The notes below the pieces were generated by a model. That model saw only the letters and a program-made list of their open reading frames with translations. It was not told the origin of the DNA and made no database searches. DNA of 64,000 nt from Pelobates cultripes (Eukaryota > Chordata > Amphibia > Anura > Pelobatidae). A program made the translations under genes and the position numbers. Shown one piece after another: positions 22,173 through 32,703 of the stretch (position 1 is the first letter of the stretch; each line of letters begins with the position of its first letter). The stretch is from positions 124,373,469 to 124,437,468 of the forward strand of contig OW240915.1 of NCBI GenBank assembly GCA_933207985.1, written 5' to 3'.

Positions 22173-23368
22173 ATGTCCCAAGAACCAATCCCCATCGAAG
22201 AACTGCCAGAAGAGATACCGTTTACGCCAACCAGACCAGAGTCTCCAGGCGAATCTCTCACCCCTTGAACTCCCACGTCCTTGAGAGCATGGACTATTCC
22301 TAAAATTACGGCCGAGCTTACGCTCAGGGGAATCCCCTTTCCAGCCACAGATAGAAAGGCAGAACTTTACAGGCTGCTTACCTACCAAGCCCCTGAGCCT
22401 AGGCCAAGCACTAGCTCTCAAGGACAGCCACCAAGCACTGGCACGGCCACCCAGGATACCCTGGCAGCAATCTTGGCCAACCTACAGACCCTTAATAGCA
22501 GGCTATCTATCCCATCGCCTCCCCAGGTAATACCCCGGGCCTCCCAGTCTCCACCCCGGCTGTCCCTGTTGTACCAGCATGCCCCCCCATACTCCCCTCG
22601 CCAACACCAGTCACAGCTATAGCTCCTTTTGAGTCACCAGCTCACTCCGTCCCAGACACTATCAGGAAAGAAATCCTAGACGGGAAGGACGTGTGTCTGG
22701 TGTCTCTGCTTATAGCTTCACAGGACATACTGGAGAACAAGGCTTACAATTACGGGGATATATCAGTAGTGCTTAAGACAAGAGATCCCAGGCTTAATAA
22801 AAAACTTTCAATTCCCCAGTTCGTGATAGCTTTCGGGATATACCGTGACATCATCTGCACGGTGTATCCCCACAGAAGAGAGGAGTTAGACCTCTACCTT
22901 CACAAGGTGGTGGATCTAGGCATCAAGTATGGGGGCTCTTCTTTCTACGACTATCATAAGTCAGTATCAGCGAAGACAGCGACCCATCTGAAACAGTTCA
23001 ACGTTAGAATTAACTGGTGTCAGATGGATACAGAACTATTCTGTCGCCACTTTGTTGGTCTCAGGCCCCCGTCTTGTTCCATATGTAATTCCACATCCCA
23101 CATGGCGGACTTATGTCCCTCTGAAGCAGATCCCACCACCTCCACTCCCACCCCTCATACCTCTTTCACCCCTCACAACAAACCAACGGGTGGTCTATGT
23201 GACAAGCTGGGTAGGCCCATCTCCTTTTTAGGCAAGGCGCAGGTGTACAATAATTTCAACGCAGGCTCCTGCAGTTTCAGCGCATGTAGATTATTGCACA
23301 TCTGCTCCATTTGCTTCAGGGCACATACCAAGACCACGTGTCTGGCCAGGTTGTCCCCTAACAAATGA
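22173..23368 (+). pseudogene. gag: Ngaro gag-like protein with SAP-like and zinc-knuckle motifs
   Basis: Structural protein of the Ngaro element, expected to package its RNA. Starts at the ATG in AGAATGTCCC (22173). Early in the protein, WTIPKITAELTLRGIPFP and then RKAELYRLLT (22290-22375) resemble a SAP DNA/RNA-binding helix pair. A Pro/Ser-rich linker follows. The conserved core (22691 onward) has DISVVLKTRDPRLNKKL and IAFGIYRDIICTVYP. Near the end, CSICNSTSHMADLC (about 23075-23116) is a perfect C-x2-C-x4-H-x4-C zinc knuckle, and a second Cys/His cluster follows (CSICFRAHTKTTC, about 23299-23337). A stop at 22266-22268 and a frame change near 22620 break it. The SAP assignment is a resemblance only. 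Confidence 0.7.
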
Positions 23369-23394
23369 CTAACCGACATTAATGTTGACAACCT

Positions 23395-24955
23395 GGTTTT
23401 TTACTTAAGGTCACACCCTAGCAGGCACCTGGTGGAATATCTGACCACAGGATTCACACAGGGGTTTCTCACAGGTATAGTAGCCATCCCCTCAGGTACA
23501 CTTGAATGTCCTAATCTCTTGTCAGCACGTCTAGACCCAGTCTCCACAGACACTCTCCTTTCCTCTGAAATTACCAATGGTTTCATGATCGGGCCTTTCA
23601 CCTTCTCACCTTTTTCCTCCTGGTGCACTAACCCAATCGGCGTTGCGGTTCACAAATATTCAAATAAAAAACGTCTAATTATCGATTTATCGGCACCGCA
23701 CTCGTCTTTTGTTCCCAGCATAAACACACTCATTCCAGCAGACGAAATTCTCACTCCAGTACGTAACTATTGACGACGCTATACAGGCATTCATCTCTTC
23801 TGGTAATCGCCCCTGGCTCAGCAAAACAGACATCACAAACGCGTTTAAGTTACTACCCATGCACCCCTCACTCTGGCACTTGCACGGTGTTAAATGGCGA
23901 GGAAAGTACTACTTCTCCACAAGACTCACTTTCGGTTCTCGAAGCAGCCCCAAACTTTTCGATATCTTCGCTGAGACACTATGCTGGCTGCTTCTGAACA
24001 TCCTCAGGTGTCACTCCGTTATTCACTACCTAGACGACTTCCTACTGGAAGCCAGGGGCACAAACACCCACCGCTATCAGCCGCACTACAGCACTTTTTT
24101 CCACATTTGGAGTACCTTTGTCCCCATCTAAAACAATTGGTCCCACAACTAAATTAACCTTTTTTGGGGATAGAGCTAGATTCCGTTACCCTCAGAGCTA
24201 GCCTTCCCCATGACAAACTGACCCGCTTGAGAGGGGAGATAGACATGTTCCTGCAGAATGGTGTTTGCACCAGGAAGGAACTCCAGTCCCTTCTGGGATC
24301 CCTGAACTTCGCCATGTGCATCATCCCGCAGGGAAGGTCTTTTATATCCAGGCTTCTTTGCCTACTCCACGGGGTACCGGACTCTTGCCCAGTTTCATTG
24401 GACCCCCACGCCAAGGCTGACTTAGCTATGTGGGGGAAGTTTTTGGCAGAGTGGAACGGTATCTCCATGTTTATCCCCCTTCTCTCCACTTCCTCACCCA
24501 TCATTCACACAGATGCTGCAGCCAACACTGGTTTTGCAGCCATCTTTGGGAAACACTGGTTTAGGGGTCACTGGCCCGCTGAGACGGATGCCTTGCCAGG
24601 ATTCAGGGAGACCTCAGCCCTATTTGAAATCTATCCCATTGTGGTGGCAGCACACACCTGGGGTCATCTCTGGTCCAGCAAGGCAGTAAAATGCTACTCT
24701 GACAACTCGGCAGCTTGCAAAATCATTAACAAGGGGCGCTCATCATCCCTGACCATCATGTGGCTGCTTCGCAAGCTGACCTGGCTAGCAGCAACCGGTC
24801 AGTTTCACTTAGTTTGTTTTCACATTCCGGGTATCCACAACACTGCAGCTGACGCTCTTTCTCGCTCTCAATTCCAGGTATTCTCTCAGGCACTCCCTAC
24901 GGCTCACCACCAGCCATCCAGGACACCACAGTTTCACGAACTAATCCTGGACTGA
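23395..24955 (+). pseudogene. Ngaro reverse transcriptase and RNase H
   Basis: Reverse transcriptase of DIRS/Ngaro type. Motifs in order: NPIGVAVHKYSNKKRLIIDL (about 23632-23690), the KTDITNAFKLLPMHP segment (about 23822), and the catalytic YLDD at 24027-24038. RNase H follows in the third frame: IHTDAAANTGFAAIFG (about 24503), ALFEIYPIVVAA (about 24618), CYSDNSAACKIINKG (about 24693) and HNTAADALSR (about 24838), giving the Asp-Glu-Asp-Asp set. Frameshifts near 23770 and 24130 split it into three frames, so it is dead, but all catalytic residues are still readable. The end at 24953-24955 is directly followed by recombinase sequence. Confidence 0.9.
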
Positions 24956-25520
24956 GCACACTAATGCATCACGCTAGGACTCTCACTCACCAAGCACTAT
25001 CACCTAACACAGCTATCTCTTAGGGCACTTACCATATTTAACAAATTCACTGCAGAATTCGGTTTACAAGGTGACCTTTCTATACAAACCATGGTGGCAT
25101 TTGCCTCTTTCTGCCACTTACATCTTAAACTTTCCCCCAACACCATAAAACTTTACCTCACCGGGGTGCAGCACCATAGCCTCACAAATGTTCCTAACAA
25201 CACCCCCTTCCTGTCATCATAATTCAATACCTATTACAAAGGTATTGAAAGGTATGTTAAAGGTTTCAGCTCCTCTCACTATCACAAGACTACCTATAGA
25301 TCTTCAGATCACTTAGCAATCTCCTTGACGAATCCCCTTTTGATCCCGACACAAACCTGGTGATCAAAGCGGCTATCTATCTTGCTTTCTACGGTTTTCT
25401 CAGACCTCTAGAGAGTTCACCGTTGTTCGTCAAGGGGATATCACGCACAGCCTAAAAACATCGCACCTCACAAAGGTGGAGGACCACTATCTACTTTTGA
25501 TCCCGTTAACTAAAACCAAC
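24956..25520 (+). pseudogene. Ngaro tyrosine recombinase, N-terminal part
   Basis: The SAM-like N-terminal domain of the recombinase is readable in pieces: LRALTIFNKFTAEFGLQGDL (about 25023), MVAFASFCHLHLKLSPNTIK (about 25091) and LTGVQHHSL (about 25160), then YYKGIERYVKGF near 25232. Stops and frame changes occur near 25222 and 25360. It is interrupted at 25520 by the solo LTR. Confidence 0.75.
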
Positions 25521-26545
25521 TGTAGCGGATGGCACTGGGCTGTCCTGAGAAATTACATGTATTTAAATGCATTCGTGTAAAGTAACTAAGTTCTATGTGT
25601 TAAATATATTGTATTCGTCTGAATGTTAGATAGTTTCATTCCCTTAGTTTTTTCGAATGAAACTACCGAACAGTCAGACCTACCCTGTGTGAAGTGTGCC
25701 TTCAATTACCCGTTGCAACATTGTTGCGAATGGGTAATTGACAAGCTGAGTAGCCGTCCTTTGTTCTCGGAGGTGGCCGCCATTCGAAAAACGAACACGT
25801 GGCGGTGGCCATTTTAAAACTCCCGAACAGCGGTGTTTTGCAGTCGAGTGTCTGGAACTCAAATCGGACACTAGGCGAACACCGCTGAAACCTCCACAAG
25901 CCCGGTCCGTTCGGTTCCAAATTACCGAACGGCCCCTCGTTCGGTTCTTTCTATCTACCGAACGAGGGGATTCAGGCGAACCCTCCCTAGTCTCTGTAGC
26001 TAGAGGCTTTCGTGCCGTTTATTCCCTGACTCCAGGACAGTTCGCGGCTGTTCTATCCAGTGCGGTCGGTCATTTTATTCCCTCCATGAATTTCCTGAAC
26101 CCCTGGTCTGATCTGGGTGATTTTTGGATATGTTGTTCACCCAGGGGATGTATAATTTAAAGGGGATGTATAATTTAAAGTGGTACCCCTATGTTTAGGG
26201 GTACATCCAGAAACGGGGGGAATTGGTGTGCTGGATAAGGGGATTATGATGCAGGCTGAGGGGAGGAGATGTGTGGGAGGTTACCAGAGCAGGATTGGCT
26301 ACTGTACTAATGAATGAAAATCCCTCCCTTGCATGGGAGCAGGTTTTAAAAGGCCACTGTCTGAATAAATCTTTAGTTCTGCTCCTGAAACTGTGTGTCG
26401 TCCAGTTATTGGGATTGCTGTTGGGATACTGCTGTGTTATTTTGCCTGCTGGATACTTTACCCTATGGATTTATAATTGCTTGTTCCTGAACCTCCCTGG
26501 GATCCAAAGTGGAGATAGGCTGTGTAATACCAGCTCTCCGCTACA
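25521..26545 (+). mobile_element. Solo LTR inside the Ngaro recombinase
   Basis: Starts TGTAGCGGATGG and ends CTCTCCGCTACA, flanked by the 5-bp duplication CCAAC (25516-25520 and 26546-26550). Contains AATAAATCTTTAG (about 26365), which acts as a polyadenylation-like signal in plus orientation. CCCCTGGTCTGATCTGGGTG near 26100 matches the other LTRs of this group. No coding sequence; the open frames are incidental. Confidence 0.9.
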
Positions 26546-26550
26546 CCAAC

Positions 26551-26907
26551 CATTCACTACACCCCACTGTAATTCCTCGCTTCCCTACTGATAATGCCTG
26601 GTGTCCGGTCAAGGCGCTAGACCACCTACGGTCAACCCTTCACGCGCACTTACCAGACTCTCCGCTCTTATCAATACAAGGGCACCCGCTTACCACTGCT
26701 AAATTCACGTTTCACGCCAGAACACTATTATCTAAACTGGGTTTCAATCCGACTTTATTCTCCGGGCACTCCTTTCGCATAGGAGCCGCCTCTTCAGCCT
26801 CCAGCACTAATACACCGGTCCACATCATCAAGAGACTGGGGCGATGGAAATCCTCCATATACCATTCTTATATTCCATGTCAAGCTTTCAGGAACTTGAT
26901 TATGTAA
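26551..26907 (+). pseudogene. Ngaro tyrosine recombinase, catalytic C-terminal part
   Basis: The recombinase resumes after the LTR target duplication. DNAWCPVKALDHLRSTLHAH is followed by HSFRIGAASSAS (about 26766), which has the conserved H-x-x-R, and RLGRWKSSIYHSYI (about 26834), which supplies the Tyr nucleophile. The enzyme would integrate circular DNA by strand exchange. The final frame ends at 26907. Confidence 0.85.
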
Positions 26908-26946
26908 AAAGGCAATAAGGTGTGTATTTTCTCGAACTTCTCTTTT

Positions 26947-27049
26947 GCCCTCTTTTATTTACAGGCCCACTCGTACGTTGGTTTCGGCACACCACAACCA
27001 ACTTTGTCCTTACAGATACTATCCATTACGAATTACATTTCGAGCACAA
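26947..27049 (+). repeat. Ngaro split direct repeat B1
   Basis: 103 bp from GCCCTCTTTTATTTACAGGC to CGAGCACAA, repeated as B2 at 27186-27288. Confidence 0.9.
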
Positions 27050-27142
27050 GTAGAAAGGCCATTAGGCCTGAATTTGTGGGAGGAGTAAGTCCCCTACTTA
27101 AACTCCCAGCCCCTACTCACCTCTGCCGTTCAGCTGATTGTC
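27050..27142 (+). repeat. Ngaro split direct repeat A2
   Basis: 93 bp nearly identical to A1 at 19838. Lies directly between B1 and a 43-bp spacer before B2. Confidence 0.9.
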
Positions 27143-27185
27143 CCCACCCACCTACACCCTGTTATAATTACATTTTCCTTGGTGG

Positions 27186-27288
27186 GCCCTCTTTTATTTA
27201 CAGGCCCACTCATACGTTGGTTTCGGCACACCACAACCAACTTTGTCCTTACAGATACTATCCATTACGTATTAAATTCCGAGCACAA
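27186..27288 (+). repeat. Ngaro split direct repeat B2
   Basis: Second copy of the 103-bp B repeat, marking the right end of the element. Confidence 0.9.
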
Positions 27289-28451
27289 ATATTATATAGG
27301 CTTACAATTCATTCTTTTGAACACCTTAACTGTTAACAGAAGGTTTATTCATTTTCCATCTTTTCATTTTATTTAATGTAATTATTATATTTCACATGTA
27401 TATATTACTCTCAATAAATCTGAGTTGAAGACAAGATGATAATGACTATATGTACTAACCACCCCCCATTAATACGTTAAATGGGGCTACCTCTTTTTCT
27501 AAAATGGGTTATTAAGCTATATGCATATATTGTTTCTTTTTGGTTTATCCCCCCATTGCAGGGTAGTCTCACTACATTGATTCAGAGTCCATAAGATACA
27601 ATAAATATTAAGATACATACACACTGTTAGCTACTGATGACTATAAATGTCATGTATGAGTAGCTACAACAGCAACTTTTGTTGCAAGAGGCATCTTGAT
27701 ATATACGTTCTCATCATGGTTGAGATTGACTGGTAATCTTACTCGGCTAAAAACTGTGATTTATGAAAATGTTATACTTCCTCATATACACCCCATATTA
27801 CGGGTTAAACACCACTCTGCATATGTTCTTGCTTTGTGTTATGTCCGCTTATGAAATTGAAACAGGACATTATACCAGAATTTGATTTTACCCTGCTTAT
27901 AAAGGGTTAATATTTATGATTTACGTCATTTTTTGCTCTCAGATCCGGTTCGAGGAATGGTTATCCAAAAGGAACTGAGGGCGTTATATTTAAAATACCA
28001 ATATACTATAACCCGGTTCCATTGGAAGAGCCGATGTTTGGTGAAACACGCGTCGGGATTACTAGAGCAGTGGGTGGCATGGGTAGATAAGGGATGATGC
28101 TGCAGCTAATTAACACTTAATATCTCCTAGATTAGCCACCTCGCTATAAATTTTAACTTGAAAGATTGTTCATTGATATTTAGCTATTAGTTATGGCTAT
28201 ACTTTTAGCAAGGGGGAAGGGGCCTGGCACTATTTTGGCACTGTGTGATGGGGGTTGGAGACATGTGGAAATCTGATTAGCACCTATTTGGTTCTTTTGA
28301 TTCTTCAGATTATTTAAGGATTATCCTCCATGGTCCCAGGTACTATACACGTTTTGTACTTTTTAGGCAAACCACCCACCCCCTTAACACCCTTTTATTT
28401 TATTGTATTGATAGCCATTAGACTTCTATGTTTTATAATCTTTTATTAAAG
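27289..28451. other. Unassigned region with a degenerate hammerhead-like motif
   Basis: No gene seen. Around 28029-28060 the sequence GAAGAGCCGATGTTTGGTGA followed by AACACGCGTCGGG has a GCC/GGT stem, GAAAC and ACGCGTC, resembling the catalytic end of the hammerhead-like motif at 61911. The first core half (normally CTGATGA) is not intact. Such motifs occur in the terminal repeats of Penelope-like elements, so the region may be a remnant of one. Confidence 0.35.
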
Positions 28452-28456
28452 GTTAT

Positions 28457-29448
28457 TGTGACGGAACGCTGGCACTCCGACTGAGTACCTCCGCCAATCG
28501 ATGCTCCTAGTACTCGCTGAGGACTCCAAGCACTCCAACCGACACCATCAGCACTGCAGACCCCACTTCCAGCGATGCAACTGCGCCGGGGTCTCTGCTG
28601 TTTCCACCCACCCTGGTCCCAAGGCCAGGATCCAGCTTCCAGTGGGTGAACCTCTCTTTCCCCAGAGAGCAGGAACAGGAACAAATCAAGCTATTGCAAG
28701 AGCTTCCTCTGGGGAGTAAGTGATTATAGCAATCCCCAGAGTGTAGGTATCCCTTCCCCCAAACATGAGCCAAGGCTTAATGCTGGAACAAGACTGATTT
28801 ACTGGCACACAGAACTCACAATTTATGCAACACAAAACTCCTCCTCTGGGCCAGGCTAGATAATTGAGTTTCTACAATACACAAAGATCAATTATCTGCT
28901 GGCCATAAATAATAGTTTCATAAAACACATCACAGGGACCCCAAAACATGCAATAACCCCATAAAAAGTATATCCTTGGAACCGGGGGATCTGGGTGAAC
29001 CACATATCCAAAATTCACCCAGATCCGTTCAGTACTTTGGAAAATACAGTTTAATGCAGATTCTGCAGAACATATACAGGCTAAATGAAAACAATCACTG
29101 TATAATGTGTCCCCTGCTGTATAGTCCAAAACCACTGCACGATGTCTCTGTGCACCAAATACTGGCAAGATGGCACCGTGTTGAAAAGTCCAAACAGTGT
29201 CTGTGAGTTAAAATGGCCGCCATCCATTGTTCTCACCATGTGCTTCTGATACAGGAAATGGTGGCCACCCAGTAACTCCACAGTATGTCCCCAGATGGTT
29301 CTTAAAGGGCCAGCAGCAGCACAACACAAATCCATTATGCCCAAATCATGTCTTTAAAGGGAAATACATCCCAGGGGCCATAGTCACAGGGCAAGAGGCG
29401 GGCAAGCAGTCCTCTCCAGGGACAAGTGGCGAAGGGCACTTCGTCACA
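28457..29448 (-). mobile_element. Solo LTR, family of the 31434 element
   Basis: Reverse complement of the LTRs at 31434 and 33825 along its whole 992 bp. Ends are TGTGACGGAACGC and CACTTCGTCACA. Flanked by GTTAT at 28452-28456 and 29449-29453. The internal part has been lost, as expected from recombination between two LTRs. Confidence 0.93.
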
Positions 29449-29453
29449 GTTAT

Positions 29454-30356
29454 TGTAACGGATCACCTGGCACCCCAACTGGGTACCTCCGTTGAAGGAT
29501 GCTCCTAGCGCTTCCTGAGCACTCCAAGCACTGCAGCAGACACCACAACCACCGAACCGGAGAAGCATACGAATGCTCTCAAGCATATGAATGCTGTAAG
29601 CAGCTGAACAGGAAAAGCATACAATCAGCTTACACTCCTGGCAATCAGCATATAATCCAATTCCCCCAATAACGAGATGACACTTCGTTTTGAGGTCAAG
29701 CAGAACTGAACTTTTATTCCCAACAACCTTCTTTTAAAGCTTTCTCCCATGCAAGGGAGGGATTCACAATAATTAGTACATTAACCAATAAAGTACAAGG
29801 TACAACCCACACATCTCCTTCCATCAGCTTATCTGTTAACAGAATTAAAATGTACATATTTTCCCCAAGTTCTAGATGTACCCCAGATACATAGGGTACA
29901 CCCCTAAATGTGGTATCCCCTGACAGCCCATGATCTGGGTGAATAACATTTTCAAAAACCACCCAGATCGGACCAGGGGTTCGGGAGTTATGGGGGTTTA
30001 AAGTTTTGTGGAGGTCCCTTTAGGCCCACTGAAGCATGGCTTTCTAGCCCAAACTTTCTAGCCCAAACCAGTTCCAACTAGTTTGGCAGTGTGCCTGGGA
30101 CAACGCCCTACTGGAGAACAATGGGACAGGAAATGGGGGAGGGGTACACCTTCCTATATACAATCTATACACAGTCTAATAGAAGTCCATATACTGTGCT
30201 TAAAGGGCCAGTAGCCGCATAATAAACATCCATCATGCCCAAATACTGTCTTTAAAGGGCAATACCCCCAGGGCCATAGTCACATGGCAGTAGGCAGGGA
30301 AGCAAGCCCCTCCAAAAGCTCAAGGCAAACTCTCTTAAAGGGGAGAGTTTGCTACA
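29454..30356 (-). mobile_element. Solo LTR of a different subfamily
   Basis: Starts TGTAACGGATCACC and ends GTTTGCTACA; 903 bp. Flanked by GTTAT at 29449-29453 and 30357-30361, so it shares its left target copy with the neighbouring solo LTR. The middle (CTTACACTCCTGGCAATCAG, CATGCAAGGGAGGGATTCAC) matches the 59934 LTR. Confidence 0.9.
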
Positions 30357-30361
30357 GTTAT

Positions 30362-31091
30362 GATGTAATTTAGTCTAGTCTATATGGGTTGCTTTAGCAC
30401 ATGTAAGGGTTAGGTCAGGGATATAACAATTCATCTATCTCTGATCTTGCCTTTCGTTCCCGCTTTCCGATACATTTCCTCTAGGGGTTAACCCCCATTA
30501 ACTATTAGCATCGTGACACACTCTCCCTACTTGCATCTCTATCCAGTCAAGAGAACAGTATCTATCCGAGAAACGTGAAGCCCTATGAGTGTGAAAATGG
30601 ATTTCCTGTAAAAATGCAAACGAGATGTGGTATGCTCGCAACTCACACAGAGCCTGTGCCTGTGTTATAGACATCAAATATAAGTAACATTTTTAGTGGT
30701 ATTTGTACCCATAACTCACTAAGTTATTGACTCTGTTTCATAATTTAGCAAATATTCCCTGGATAAGTGACAGTTTTCAGCTCTCAAAGGGGTAGTCTCA
30801 AACAAAGGAATTGCTCCTGTAGTCCTGGTTACCTGGTGAAGTTCACTTTTGAAACCCTGAAAAACAGTTACTCTTGAGGCCCTGGTAACTGATGGTATAC
30901 TGTTCTAACAGAAAAGTTTACTCTTGAAGTCTTGGAAACTAATCAGTATTGAAGTCCTGGTTTAACTGTTCCTGAGAGGCATGCTTTAGTAGGAGAATGT
31001 GCAATTTAGTGGGCAGGCAATGGGTTATTTAATCCCAGTGTCTAAGATGAGAGGTAGTGTCATCTTGGAGGAGAAGAGAGAGAGACCCACA
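30362..31091. other. Region without recognisable gene
   Basis: Around 30780-30970 it has loosely repeated phrases such as CTTGAAGTCTTGG and CTTGAGGCCCTGG. Nothing else recognised. Confidence 0.4.
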
Positions 31092-31428
31092 TTAAAGGAC
31101 CACTCTAGGCACCCAGACCACTTCAGCTTAATGAAGTGGTCTGGGTGGCAGGTCCTTCTAGGGTTAACCCATTTTTTTATAAACATAGCAGTTTCAGAGA
31201 AACTGCTATGTTTATTAATGGGTTAAGCCTTCCCCCTAATCCTCTAGTGGCTGTCTCATTGATTTTCACAGTGAGAGCACGCCAGCGTCCATAGGAAAGC
31301 ATTGATAATGCTTTCCTATGCGACCGGCTGAATGCGCGCGCAGCTCTTGCCGCACGTGCGCATTCAGCCGACGGGGCGGAATGGAGGAGGAGAGAAGGAG
31401 GAGAGCTCCCCGCCCAGCGCTGGAAAAA
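31092..31428. mobile_element. TTAA MITE with four hairpins, left part
   Basis: Begins TTAAAGGACCACTCTAGG. It contains four successive hairpins: 31110-31147 (16-bp perfect arms), about 31163-31227 (core CATAGCAGTTT), 31290-31320 (14-bp arms) and 31325-31370 (13-bp arms). It is interrupted by the LTR element at 31434 and continues at 34816. Confidence 0.75.
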
Positions 31429-31433
31429 GGTAA

Positions 31434-32425
31434 TATGACGAAGTGCCCTTCGCCACTTGTGCCTGGATAGGACTGCTTGCCCGCCTCTTGCCCTGTGACT
31501 ATGGCCCCTGGGATGTATTGCCCTTTAAAGACATGATTTGGGCATAATGGATTTGTGTTGTGCTGCTGCTGGCCCTTTAAGAACCATCTGGGGACATACT
31601 GTGGAGTTACTGGGTGGCCACCATTTCCTGTATCAGAAGCACATGGTGAGAACAATGGATGGCTGCCATTTTAACTCACAGACACTGTTTGGACTTTTCA
31701 ACACGGTGCCATCTCGCCAGTATTTGGTGCACAGAGACATCGTGCAGTGGTTTTGGACTATACAGCAGGGGACACATTATAAAGTGATTGTTTTTCATTT
31801 AGCCTGTATATGTTCTGCAGAATCTGTATTAAACTGTATTTTCCAAAGTACTGAACGGATCTGGGTGAATTTTGGATATGTGGTTCAACCAGATCCCCTG
31901 GTTCCAAGGATATACTTTGTATGGGGTTATTGCATGTTTTGGGGTCCCTGTGTGTTTTATGAAACTGTATTATTTCTGGCCAGCAGATAATTGAGCTTTG
32001 TGTATTGTAGAAACTCAATTATCTAGCCTGGCCCAGAGGAGGAGTTTTGTGTTGCATAAATTGTGAGTTCTGTGTGCCAGTAAATCAGTCTTGTTCCAGC
32101 ATTAAGCCTTGGCTCATGTTTGGGGGAAGGGATACCTACACTCTGGGGATTGCTATAATCACTTACTACCCAGAGGAAGCTCTTGCAATAGCTTGATTTG
32201 TTCCTGTTCCTGTTCCTGTTCTCTGGGGAAAGAGAGGTTCACCCACTGGAAGCTGGATCCTGGCCTTGGGTCCAGGGGTGGGTGGAGACAGCAGAGACCC
32301 CGCGCAGTTGCATCACTGGAAGTGGGGTCTGCAGTGCTGATGGTGTCGGTTGGAGTGCTTGGAGTCCTCAGCAGCACTAGGAGCATCGACATGGAGGTAC
32401 TCAGTCGGAGTGCTGCGTTCCCACA
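31434..32425 (+). mobile_element. 5' LTR of the non-autonomous element
   Basis: Starts TATGACGAAGTGCC (the usual TG has become TA) and ends GTTCCCACA; 992 bp. Frames within it, such as 31538-31990, also occur in the 3' LTR, but the same sequence appears as solo LTRs, so they are LTR sequence rather than a captured gene. Confidence 0.9.
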
Positions 32426-32427
32426 TT

Positions 32428-32445
32428 TGGTGGCAGCGGCGGATG
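32428..32445 (+). other. Primer binding site, tRNA-Leu type
   Basis: TGGTGGCAGCGGCGGAT begins 2 bp after the LTR. It is complementary to a vertebrate tRNA-Leu 3' end with one missing G and one mismatch. The intact 18-bp form is at 37573. Confidence 0.75.
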
Positions 32446-32703
32446 GCGTCCTAGTGCGAGGACCAGCAGCTCGAGACACCCATAACGTGTGGAGTTACCG
32501 TTTTTAGAATTGAGGGCAACCTAGCCTCTGCGCGCGTCCCTACCTACAGCAACATGGAGCTAGCAAGACCCTGGACAGCAGCCAGTGAATTGCAAATCCT
32601 TCGTCACAGTGCTATGAGGGTGCTGCTTTCATGAAGGAAGTAAAGGCGCGGCTGGTCTGGTTTGGCCCAAACCCTTCAGATGAGGTGGTCCATCAAGTGA
32701 TGC

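Larger units (their letters stand above)
19838..27288 (+). mobile_element. Ngaro-type (DIRS order) tyrosine-recombinase retrotransposon
   Basis: The element encodes gag, reverse transcriptase/RNase H and a tyrosine recombinase, in that order, and has split direct repeats: A1 at the left end, then B1-A2-B2 at the right end. This A1-internal-B1A2B2 arrangement is the hallmark of Ngaro elements, which integrate by recombinase without target duplication. I see no methyltransferase domain between RNase H and the recombinase, which also fits Ngaro rather than DIRS1. A solo LTR (25521-26545) splits the recombinase. The left end lies 13 bp from the Tc1 end. Confidence 0.9.

Noticed and set aside
30780..30970. 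Loosely repeated CTTGAAGTCCTGG phrases as a satellite
   Set aside because: Spacing and sequence are too irregular to support a tandem array.
31538..31990. 150-codon frame, also at 33929-34456 (and in reverse at 28872-29344), as a possible conserved protein
   Set aside because: It lies wholly within LTRs of one family, including a solo LTR. The similarity reflects LTR copies rather than a coding gene, and the frames end differently in each.
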